Source: Paenibacillus thalictri (GTDB lineage: Bacteria; Bacillota; Bacilli; Paenibacillales; NBRC-103111). Taken from it: a stretch of 64,000 bases of DNA. Below, piece by piece: positions 57,174 through 63,504 of the stretch (positions within the stretch are counted from its first letter, which is position 1; each line of letters begins with the position of its first letter). The notes under the pieces are model-generated. The model was not told where the DNA came from, did not search any database, and worked only from the letters and a program-made list of their open reading frames with translations. The stretch spans positions 124,001 to 188,000 of the forward strand of contig NZ_SIRE01000018.1 of the NCBI RefSeq assembly GCF_004307995.1. Direction: 5' to 3'. A program made the translations under genes and the position numbers.

Positions 57174-57713
57174 TTAAGCGTGAGCCGGTTTGGCCGCGCC
57201 GCCGGCCTTATTGTTGCGGCCGCCTTTGTGACGTTTGTCCAGCCAGTTGTGAAGTGCCGGCATCAGGTAGTAGTCGACGCCGAATCTTGCCGCGTTTGTG
57301 CCGGCCAGGATGACGATACCGCCAAGCAATGCAAGCCACGGGTTGGTGTTAAGCGTTCCGGCGAACATGAACATGAAGTTCATCAGCAATCCGAAGAATG
57401 CGGCCGCGGTAGTTAAGCAACCAAGGATGAGGCCAAGCCCGACAAGCGTTTCACCGACCGGTATGAGGTAGTTGAACAACTTGGCGTTCGGTAAAGCAAA
57501 GTGTTCCAAGAAGGCGGTGAGTGTCGGGTAAACAAGCTCGCCTGTCGCTTTGTCGGCAATCGGTTTGGCTACCGCGTTTTTGAGGAAGCCGGTGGCATCG
57601 AAGCCGCCCGTTAATTTATGAAATCCGGCGGTAAGCCATTCATAACCGACGTACAATCTGACCAGGAGCAGCAATCCTGCTGCATACACGTTTTCTCTCA
57701 TCCATTTTAACAT
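57174..57713 (-). CDS. DoxX-family membrane protein, copy 1
   Basis: This 179-residue protein has four membrane helices and the DoxX pattern: GLLLLVRLYVGYEWLTAGFHKL (about 12-33), YLIPVGETLVGLGLILG and FMFAGTLNTNPWLALLGGIVILAGTNAARFGVDYYLMP (in short elements). DoxX/DoxD proteins occur with thiosulfate:quinone oxidoreductase and oxidative-stress complexes. The Lys/Asn/Gly-rich tail ending KPAHA is cytoplasmic. The ATG at 57713 is nine bases after GGGAG; the longer start abuts it. It is the second gene of a small operon behind a 29-codon ORF, with Fnr- and Rex-like sites. Confidence 0.88.
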   Translation of the reverse strand: MLKWMRENVYAAGLLLLVRLYVGYEWLTAGFHKLTGGFDATGFLKNAVAKPIADKATGELVYPTLTAFLEHFALPNAKLFNYLIPVGETLVGLGLILGCLTTAAAFFGLLMNFMFMFAGTLNTNPWLALLGGIVILAGTNAARFGVDYYLMPALHNWLDKRHKGGRNNKAGGAAKPAHA

Positions 57714-57750
57714 GATAACCATCTCCCTAAATTAGTTTTAAAATTAGTGT

Positions 57751-57768
57751 TCGTGAATTATTTCACAA
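57751..57768. promoter_or_regulatory. Rex-like operator upstream of doxX copy 1
   Basis: TCGTGAATTATTTCACAA matches the Firmicute Rex consensus TTGTGAANNNNTTCACAA at all but one position. It lies 38-55 bases before the doxX start. The core TGTGA-N6-TCACG is also one base from an Fnr box. Which protein acts here cannot be told from sequence. Confidence 0.6.
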
Positions 57769-57827
57769 ATTTCTGTAAAAAGAAAACTTCTATCCGAAGC
57801 GTTTGCGTTAGCATTGATTTAAATGCG

Positions 57828-57917
57828 TCAGTTTATGTTGCTTAAGATCGGATTGCCTTGCAGCGGGATCGTTTGGGTTTCCGGTTTTGACTTTCGAATG
57901 TGTACCGCATGGCTCAT
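57828..57917 (-). CDS. 29-residue conserved small ORF, copy 1
   Basis: AAGGAAAGGAAC precedes an ATG at 57917 opening MSHAVHIRKSKPETQTIPLQ followed by GNPILSNIN and TGA. The duplicate at 60580-60669 encodes the same 29 residues with a TAA stop. It lies downstream of an Fnr-type promoter and upstream of doxX on the same strand. It is hydrophilic, without membrane helix or Cys. It could be a functional microprotein or a leader peptide. No family recognised. Confidence 0.55.
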   Translation of the reverse strand: MSHAVHIRKSKPETQTIPLQGNPILSNIN

Positions 57918-57993
57918 GTTCCTTTCCTTATTGGTATTTCTTTGATTACCTCTTCCTTACATCTATAATGTAACACGCGGGAAAATATCTGGA

Positions 57994-58009
57994 TGTGAAA
58001 AAAATCACA
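57994..58009. promoter_or_regulatory. Fnr box of a class II promoter, copy 1
   Basis: TGTGA-AAAAAA-TCACA is a perfect 5-6-5 match to the Bacillus Fnr consensus. In the minus sense an extended -10, TGTTACATT, begins about 27 bases after its centre, so the box would be centred near -41.5. That is the usual position for activation. About 80 bases separate it from the small ORF. Confidence 0.75.
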
Positions 58010-58160
58010 TATATCGAAAGTTTTTTAATTAGCGTTCTCACCAATCCATACGGGCGGAAGCCAGACTCCTGCAGATCCGTGAACCGCCGAAGCGAAACTT
58101 ACTAAAGAAAAAAAACGTCTAACAAGTAAGTTTAAAAAATGGGAGCGGAGTGAGCAGGCT

Positions 58161-59414
58161 GTGAAAAAAGCCGTCGTATATGTTCTTTTAGTTAGCATGG
58201 GGGCAATGTCGCTTGCAGGCTGTCAGGAAGGAAGCGGGAAAGAAGCTGCGAAAACTACATTGTCGCAAACCCTAACTGCCCTGTCCCCGGATAAGAAGCA
58301 GGGTCGATCCAAAGACGATCAGGCTAAAGATACTATTAATAATTCTGCAGCAAACGATTATTCCTCATCCGACGCGCCTTCCACCGGAAATTTGGAGCAG
58401 CCGCTCTATTTAGATGGAGACAACGATTGGGTGATTTTCGATGGCACGCTGCTTCGTTCCGACCATAATGGACAGCAGTGGGAGCCGGTGCTTGTCGACA
58501 ATATCCTTTCTTCGGACCAATTATTATCCGGCTACTTTTCCAGCCCCTTGACGGGATGGGTCTTTTACTGGAGAGACGATAAGAACAAGCCGTCCCTAGT
58601 CATTGCACATACCGAACCCGATTATAGTATGGAGGGAAAAATAACGCCATGGTCAACCGAGGCATTACCGACCGAGGAGGATTGGGAGACGTCACCGGAC
58701 GTAGCTGTACATTTCTTTTCCTATGAATACCGACCCAGCTATGCCTTGCTTTCTTCCGGCCCGGCGGCGGGTCAGATGATGAAATCCCTTTACCTCTCCG
58801 ATGATCATGGCGTGAATTGGAAACGGCTGGGGAACCTGACCTCTATGATCAAAGGGTATCCGACAGGCATCTCTTTCCGGAGCAGCGACGTTGGATGGAT
58901 ATCGTGCTCCATACGCGGGGAAGAACGAATCCAGTTTTACCGTACCAAGGACGGTGGACGCACATGGTCGGAGCAACCGCTCCCCTTCCCTGAGCCTTTT
59001 CAAGGTAGCGGTTCTTATGCCGAGACTTATGCTCCCGTCTTTGACCAGGAAAATGACCACCACGGCATACTTTTCGCTGAATTCGTAAATGATTTGGGCA
59101 AAACGCTTGTTCCCTACGAAACGCAGGATGGCGGGGAAACATGGATACCCAAATCTCCGCTGCCTGAAGAAGTAAAAAGCCCGCCGATTGCCGGCATCAA
59201 TTTTCTGGAAATGAACGGTTGGGCTCTTTCCGCAGACGGATCCACGCTGTACACCATTAACGACATCAATAAAGGCTGGCAAGTTATCCGGCCTAGCCGG
59301 GAGCTGCAGCGTGCAAGCGGCATGTATTTTCGCGGTGATGGCTCGGGCCACGTATTGATGAACGGGCATGAGTTACGTACTTCCGACGGCGGCAAAACTT
59401 GGCTTGCCCCTTGA
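58161..59414 (+). CDS. lipoprotein with BNR/Asp-box beta-propeller
   Basis: This 417-residue protein has a lipobox LAGC (lipid Cys21) followed by a Ser/Asp/Lys-rich linker (about 25-80). A propeller-like domain has four Asp-box motifs: SDDHGVNW (about 214), TKDGGRTW (about 263), TQDGGETW (about 317) and TSDGGKTW (about 408). FRSSDVGWISC also fits. Such folds occur in sialidase-like, YCF48-like or sensor proteins; no catalytic residues for a sialidase were identified. GTG start at 58161. It sits between the two doxX cassettes and is transcribed the other way. Confidence 0.8.
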   Translation: MKKAVVYVLLVSMGAMSLAGCQEGSGKEAAKTTLSQTLTALSPDKKQGRSKDDQAKDTINNSAANDYSSSDAPSTGNLEQPLYLDGDNDWVIFDGTLLRSDHNGQQWEPVLVDNILSSDQLLSGYFSSPLTGWVFYWRDDKNKPSLVIAHTEPDYSMEGKITPWSTEALPTEEDWETSPDVAVHFFSYEYRPSYALLSSGPAAGQMMKSLYLSDDHGVNWKRLGNLTSMIKGYPTGISFRSSDVGWISCSIRGEERIQFYRTKDGGRTWSEQPLPFPEPFQGSGSYAETYAPVFDQENDHHGILFAEFVNDLGKTLVPYETQDGGETWIPKSPLPEEVKSPPIAGINFLEMNGWALSADGSTLYTINDINKGWQVIRPSRELQRASGMYFRGDGSGHVLMNGHELRTSDGGKTWLAP

Positions 59415-59551
59415 TTCCGGCTATAGCTTAACGAGGATGCCGACTTTTCCACGGCAGCCTCGTGGTTGTTTTGCGTTCTCGTTTCCCGGTAACACTGGGT
59501 CATCTGCATCAAACCAGAGTTACTTGTGACACACCAGATTTTTCCTATATG

Positions 59552-59764
59552 TTACAGCTTATTGTCACGCGCTTCCCACCACCTAAATGATGAAGGCTTT
59601 GACGTTTCGTATTTAGCGAAGGCAGGATCATCATACCTTTTCACCAATCCCACCTCGCGATCCCGAGCATGAAGCATTAACGCGGTTGTTCCTAACCAAT
59701 TCTGTATATTCGGATCCGGTTCTGCCTCCTTAGACTGCCGCGGTCGCTGGAGCAACTGCTCCAT
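59552..59764 (-). pseudogene. fragment of an ankyrin-repeat protein gene
   Basis: This 70-codon frame contains DPNIQNWLGTTALMLHARDR, which resembles an ankyrin repeat (DxNxxNxxGxTALMxAA). Only about one repeat is left, and the start lies just at the end of the upstream stop region without a ribosome site. It looks like a remnant of a larger protein between the doxX cassettes. It could instead be a short expressed protein, but I see no sign of that. Confidence 0.35.
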
Positions 59765-59824
59765 CTGTCTAGCCTACTGAAAGCAATCGAAGTGATCGAG
59801 GATGACGCCCATGCTGAGCGTACG

Positions 59825-59856
59825 CAAAAAAGAACCATGGATAAATTCCATGGTTC
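59825..59856 (-). terminator. terminator of doxX copy 2
   Basis: GAACCATGGA (59832-59841) pairs with TCCATGGTTC (59847-59856). The minus-strand tail is TTTTTTGC. It is the counterpart of the hairpin at 57073-57102 with a different loop. Confidence 0.85.
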
Positions 59857-59926
59857 CCGCTTGCAAGTTGATGAAATTTAGGCACTAGGCCAAGTTATCG
59901 CTGCCGGATCAGGCTAACTTGGAAGC

Positions 59927-60466
59927 TTAGGCGTGAGCCGGTTTGGCCGCGCCGCCGGCCTTATTGTTGCGGCCGCCTTTGTGGCGTTTGTCCAGCCAGT
60001 TGTGCAGTGCCGGCATCAGGTAGTAGTCGACGCCGAATCTTGCCGCGTTTGTGCCGGCCAGGATGACGATACCGCCAAGCAATGCAAGCCACGGGTTGGT
60101 GTTAAGCGTTCCGGCGAACATGAACATGAAGTTCATCAGCAATCCGAAGAATGCGGCCGCGGTAGTTAAGCAACCAAGGATGAGGCCAAGCCCGACAAGT
60201 GTTTCACCGACCGGTATGAGGTAGTTGAACAGCTTGGCGTTCGGTAAAGCAAAGTGTTCCAAGAAGGCGGTGAGTGTCGGGTAAACAAGCTCGCCTGTCG
60301 CTTTGTCGGCAATCGGTTTGGCTACCGCGTTTTTGAGGAAGCCGGTGGCATCGAAGCCGCCCGTTAATTTATGAAATCCGGCGGTAAGCCATTCATAACC
60401 GACGTACAATCTGACCAAGAGCAGCAATCCTGCTGCATACACGTTTTCTCTCATCCATTTTAACAT
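59927..60466 (-). CDS. DoxX-family membrane protein, copy 2
   Basis: The 179-residue product is identical, residue for residue, to the copy at 57174-57713 when both are read from the ATG nine bases after GGGAG. The nucleotide differences noticed in the gene are silent (for example CTT/CTG in PALHNW). This points to recent duplication with selection on the protein or to gene conversion. Family, topology and regulation are as described for copy 1. Confidence 0.88.
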   Translation of the reverse strand: MLKWMRENVYAAGLLLLVRLYVGYEWLTAGFHKLTGGFDATGFLKNAVAKPIADKATGELVYPTLTAFLEHFALPNAKLFNYLIPVGETLVGLGLILGCLTTAAAFFGLLMNFMFMFAGTLNTNPWLALLGGIVILAGTNAARFGVDYYLMPALHNWLDKRHKGGRNNKAGGAAKPAHA

Positions 60467-60503
60467 GACAACCATCTCCCTAAATTAGTTTTATAATTAG
60501 TTC

Positions 60504-60521
60504 TCGTGAATTTTTTCACAA
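60504..60521. promoter_or_regulatory. Rex-like operator upstream of doxX copy 2
   Basis: TCGTGAATTTTTTCACAA keeps both half-sites of the copy 1 box and differs only in the four-base centre and flanks. The half-sites being retained while the centre changes supports a protein-binding site. Confidence 0.6.
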
Positions 60522-60579
60522 ATTTCTGTAAAAGAAAACTTCTATCCGAAGCGTTTGCGTTAGCATTGATTTAAATGCG

Positions 60580-60669
60580 TTAGTTTATGTTGCTTAAGAT
60601 CGGATTGCCTTGCAGCGGGATCGTTTGGGTTTCCGGTTTTGACTTTCGAATGTGTACCGCATGGCTCAT
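60580..60669 (-). CDS. 29-residue conserved small ORF, copy 2
   Basis: Same 29 codons as at 57828-57917, here ending in TAA. The ribosome site (AAAGAAAGGAAC) and the distance to doxX are also kept. A stop codon changing only to another stop codon is weak but real support for translation. Confidence 0.55.
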   Translation of the reverse strand: MSHAVHIRKSKPETQTIPLQGNPILSNIN

Positions 60670-60745
60670 GTTCCTTTCTTTATTGGTATTTCTTTGATTA
60701 CCTCTTCCTTACATTTATAATGTAACACGCGGGAAAATATCTGGA

Positions 60746-60761
60746 TGTGAAAAAAATCACA
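60746..60761. promoter_or_regulatory. Fnr box of a class II promoter, copy 2
   Basis: TGTGA-AAAAAA-TCACA, identical to copy 1, with the same extended -10 at the same distance. Confidence 0.75.
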
Positions 60762-60936
60762 TATATCGAAAGTTTTTAATTGTTGTTTTATTTTTTATTT
60801 GTTGTTCTCGCCCTTCCCCTGAACATTCGTTATAATGTACTGAGCGTTTTAAGCTGAACCGTTCAAATCGATTCAAGTGGCATCAACCGGACAACGTTCT
60901 CTAACGATACCCTATTAAGGAAAGGATGAATGAGTT

Positions 60937-61791
60937 ATGCCTCGCGGAATCGGACTTCTTATTCTGGCTACCGTCCTCTGGGGCGGAAATTACATATGCG
61001 GGCGTTTTTTGGCGGACGCGCTTCCCCCAACGCTGCTCAATACGATCCGGTGGGCAATCTCGACGGTGCTGCTTGCCGGCATATTGGCGGTTAACAAAAA
61101 AAGCTTCCCGCTGATCGCGAATTGGAAACCATTCGCGATACTCGGATTTTTGGGCGTGTTTTCATTCTCGACGTTAACTTATCTTGGCTTGCACAGCATC
61201 AGCGCCTCACAGGCTGGCATGATTTCCGCGGGAATTCCGATCGCCATCCTGCTGTTTACGCCGCTCATTCTAAAAGAACGGATCCGCGTCAAAGCCTGGA
61301 TCGGCGCGCTCGTATCGGTAGCGGGCGTCATCGTCTTGTTCCAAGGCAAACATGCCGCCGCTTCCTCAGGATCCATGCTGGGCAATCTGGAGATTCTCCT
61401 CTCCTGCTTTGCTTGGGGACTGTACACCGTGCTTGGCAAACGTTATGGTAAAACGACGGATCCGCTAACGCTTACTGCCGGCGCCGCTTTCTACGGGACG
61501 TTGTTCAGCGCCTTAAGCTGCATCGGCACCGTTCATGCAGATTCGATCCATATGACAGGAACAGCTTGGTTATGTGTCGCTTACGTCAGCACCTTCGCTT
61601 CGGTCGGCGCATACCTCGCTTGGAATGCCGGAGTCAGAACGGTCGGCCCCGGCCGCGCGGCGCCGTACATCAATCTGTTGCCGGTATGGACGGTTGTGTT
61701 TGGCGTCATCCTGCTCGGCGAGCAGTTGTCCCTTGTTTCTTTCGCAGGCGGGTTTATTACGATTATTGGGGCGGTTCTGGCCAGTTTGTAA
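60937..61791 (+). CDS. EamA-family (DMT) transporter
   Basis: This 284-residue protein has ten membrane helices in two EamA repeats (about 5-135 and 148-280). Typical segments are LILATVLWGGNYICGRFL, NTIRWAISTVLLAG, LTYLGLHSISASQAGMI and SVGAYLAWNAGVRTVGPGRAAPYINLLPVW. DMT proteins export or import small metabolites; the substrate is unknown. AAAGG lies 11 bases before the ATG; upstream ATGs are in other frames. Confidence 0.9.
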   Translation: MPRGIGLLILATVLWGGNYICGRFLADALPPTLLNTIRWAISTVLLAGILAVNKKSFPLIANWKPFAILGFLGVFSFSTLTYLGLHSISASQAGMISAGIPIAILLFTPLILKERIRVKAWIGALVSVAGVIVLFQGKHAAASSGSMLGNLEILLSCFAWGLYTVLGKRYGKTTDPLTLTAGAAFYGTLFSALSCIGTVHADSIHMTGTAWLCVAYVSTFASVGAYLAWNAGVRTVGPGRAAPYINLLPVWTVVFGVILLGEQLSLVSFAGGFITIIGAVLASL

Positions 61792-61864
61792 ACGACACTC
61801 GCCGCTTCGCAAGTTCTCGATAAGAAGCGCAGTGAATGGCGTCTGTCCAAACATGCTGAAAAGC

Positions 61865-61952
61865 TGGGGATAACTCCAGTTGTGGATATGTGTATATTTA
61901 CCATTTGAGATATGCACAACCTCGGCCTGCCTGTTGTTGAGTTTGTGGATAA
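61865..61952 (+). other. triplet of DnaA-box-like nonamers
   Basis: TGGGGATAA (61865-61873), TGTGGATAT (61881-61889) and TGTGGATAA (61944-61952) lie on the same strand. The last is a perfect DnaA box (reverse complement TTATCCACA) and the other two differ by one base. Start-to-start distances are 16 and 63 bases. A second triplet with distances of 15 and 62 is at 63300-63385. Confidence 0.5.
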
Positions 61953-62012
61953 TTTTGTTAATAAGCACATCATCTGCGCTGTTATTTTTTTCAATCCGAG
62001 CCGCATCATTCG

Positions 62013-62021
62013 TGATATAAT
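62013..62021 (+). promoter_or_regulatory. extended -10 promoter element
   Basis: TGATATAAT is a perfect extended -10 (TGnTATAAT). No good -35 is seen. It would drive a leader of about 140 bases that includes the hairpin repeats before the oxidoreductase gene. Confidence 0.5.
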
Positions 62022-62048
62022 ATACCCATATGTTGGATGAGAGCGATT

Positions 62049-62153
62049 AACTTTGCTATCGCAAAGTTCTTGAGCACACGCTTTCGAAGCGAACTTTGCG
62101 CAGCAAAGTTCTTGAGCACATGCTTACGAAGTGAACTTTGCTATCGCAAAGTT
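62049..62153. repeat. tandem hairpin repeat upstream of the oxidoreductase gene
   Basis: Two full units of 42-43 bases and a third partial unit run in tandem. Each begins with the palindrome AACTTTGC-N3/4-GCAAAGTT (62049-62068, 62092-62110, 62134-62153). The first two are followed by CTTGAGCACA and a second small palindrome around CGAAG. The last unit runs into the ribosome site TTAGGAGG of the next gene. The repeats can each form a stem-loop in the mRNA leader. Confidence 0.85.
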
Positions 62154-62169
62154 CTTAGGAGGACTGAAA

Positions 62170-63135
62170 ATGTCGACAATTAGATGGGGAATTATCGGCT
62201 GCGGCAACGTAACCGAAGTCAAAAGCGGGCCCGGCTTTCAAAAAGCCGATAACTCTCAGCTTGTAGCGGTTATGCGGCGGGATGCCGCTTTAGCGGAGGA
62301 TTATGCCGCACGGCACGGCGTGCCCAAGTGGTACAGCGACGCAAAGCAGCTGATTGAAGATCCTGAGGTGGACGCAGTGTATGTCGCTACGCCGCCGTCT
62401 TCCCACAAGGAATATGTGCTGCAAGTTGCGCAAGCGGGCAAACCCGTATACGTGGAAAAGCCGATGGCGATGAATTATGCGGAATGCCAGGACATGATCG
62501 AGGCTTGCGAGAAAGCGGGAGTTCCGCTGTTTGTCGCGTATTACCGCAGAGCGCTGCCGCGTTTCGTCAAAGTCAAGGAGCTGCTCGCAAGCGAAGTCAT
62601 CGGCGAGGTGCGTTTTGTAGCTTCGACACAGCTCGGTCGTCTAGTCAACAATTCCTCCTGGCGGGTGGACCCTGTCGTATCCGGCGGCGGATTGTTTGTC
62701 GACGTAGGCAGCCATACGCTCGATTTGCTTGATTACTTGTTCGGACCGGTTGCCGAAGTTCACGGGATGGCGGGCAATCAGGGACGGTTTTACAAAGCTG
62801 AGGACATCGTGACGGCCACCTACCGCTTCGAATCAGGCGTGTATGGAACAGGCACCTGGTGTTTTGCCTCTTCGCAAGACTTGGATCGGAATGAAATCGT
62901 CGGCTCGAAGGGAAGCATCTCGTTCTCTACCTTCCAGGATAAGCCAATCGTGGTCACCTCCGCGCAAGGGGTGGAGGAGATTATGATCGACCACCCGGCG
63001 CATGTGCAGCAGCCGCTGATTCAAACGGTTGTGAACGAGCTGCTCGGGAAAGGAACCTCTCCAAGCAGCGGTCTCTCCGGAGCCCGGACAAGCAAAGTGA
63101 TGGACACTCTGCTCCGGGGGTATTACGGAACATAG
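62170..63135 (+). CDS. Gfo/Idh/MocA-family oxidoreductase
   Basis: This 321-residue protein has an N-terminal Rossmann fold (IRWGIIGCGNVTEVKSG, about 4-20; AVYVATPPSSH, about 72-82) and the EKP motif in YVEKPMAMN (about 95-103). The C-terminal GFO_IDH_MocA domain includes GGGLFVDVGSHTLDLLDYLFG (about 175-195), where the His is typically catalytic. Members oxidise inositols, glucose or other sugars with NAD(P). AGGAGG lies seven bases before the ATG at 62170; an in-frame GTG upstream reads through the hairpin repeat. Confidence 0.92.
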   Translation: MSTIRWGIIGCGNVTEVKSGPGFQKADNSQLVAVMRRDAALAEDYAARHGVPKWYSDAKQLIEDPEVDAVYVATPPSSHKEYVLQVAQAGKPVYVEKPMAMNYAECQDMIEACEKAGVPLFVAYYRRALPRFVKVKELLASEVIGEVRFVASTQLGRLVNNSSWRVDPVVSGGGLFVDVGSHTLDLLDYLFGPVAEVHGMAGNQGRFYKAEDIVTATYRFESGVYGTGTWCFASSQDLDRNEIVGSKGSISFSTFQDKPIVVTSAQGVEEIMIDHPAHVQQPLIQTVVNELLGKGTSPSSGLSGARTSKVMDTLLRGYYGT

Positions 63136-63201
63136 TTGCTAGAAATAGCGAATCTTACTAGAAATAACGGCCGCCGTAAACGGCAGGCAATAAGAAACTT
63201 A

Positions 63202-63262
63202 AGAAGCCCTGTTTTCACTTATGGTTCCTTGATGAGCCATAAATGAAACAGGGCTTCTCTTT
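63202..63262. terminator. long terminator hairpin
   Basis: AGAAGCCCTGTTTTCACTTA (63202-63221) and TGG continue the first arm; the second arm is CCATAAATGAAACAGGGCTTCT (63237-63258), pairing over about 22 bases with two mismatches, then CTTTG. It lies about 65 bases after the oxidoreductase stop. Confidence 0.8.
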
Positions 63263-63299
63263 GCTGACCTCCATTTGTTCGGCCTATACTCATCCAACT

Positions 63300-63385
63300 T
63301 GTGGACAACCGCTCTGTGGATATGTGCGCAAGTCCGAAATAACTTTATGGAATAAGGCATCTTCTCTTGATCAATATGTGGATAA
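63300..63385 (+). other. second triplet of DnaA-box-like nonamers
   Basis: TGTGGACAA (63300-63308), TGTGGATAT (63315-63323) and the perfect TGTGGATAA (63377-63385) lie on the same strand, in the same order of quality as at 61865-61952. The rest of this intergenic stretch (63136-63504) holds only the terminator. Confidence 0.5.
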
Positions 63386-63504
63386 CTGAAGTGTGATGTC
63401 CTGGTTGAACTAAGAACCCCCACGATACCGTGAAGGTTCTTAAGAATCGGGAAAGCAAAGCGAACCCCAAGCGCACGTTGCTGCGCTGCGCGACTAAAAA
63501 GGTA

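Larger units (their letters stand above)
57072..58030. repeat. duplicated cassette, copy 1
   Basis: About 950 bases are shared with 59825-60781 in the same orientation. The shared block contains a terminator, doxX, a Rex-like box, a 29-codon ORF, and an Fnr-box promoter. The doxX and upstream parts are almost identical, while the stretch between the terminator and the doxX stop has diverged. The copies differ by a handful of synonymous changes in doxX. Confidence 0.95.
59825..60781. repeat. duplicated cassette, copy 2
   Basis: Direct repeat of 57072-58030, with the same order of elements. Copy 2 has a TAA instead of TGA in the 29-codon ORF and a TTTT instead of TTAT centre in the Rex-like site. 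The gene for the Asp-box lipoprotein lies between the copies. Confidence 0.95.

Noticed and set aside
57072..60781. composite transposon around the lipoprotein gene
   Set aside because: The flanking direct repeats contain doxX cassettes, not a transposase, and have no terminal inverted repeats.
62049..62153. CRISPR array
   Set aside because: The unit repeats are adjacent palindromes without unique spacers, and there are no cas genes.
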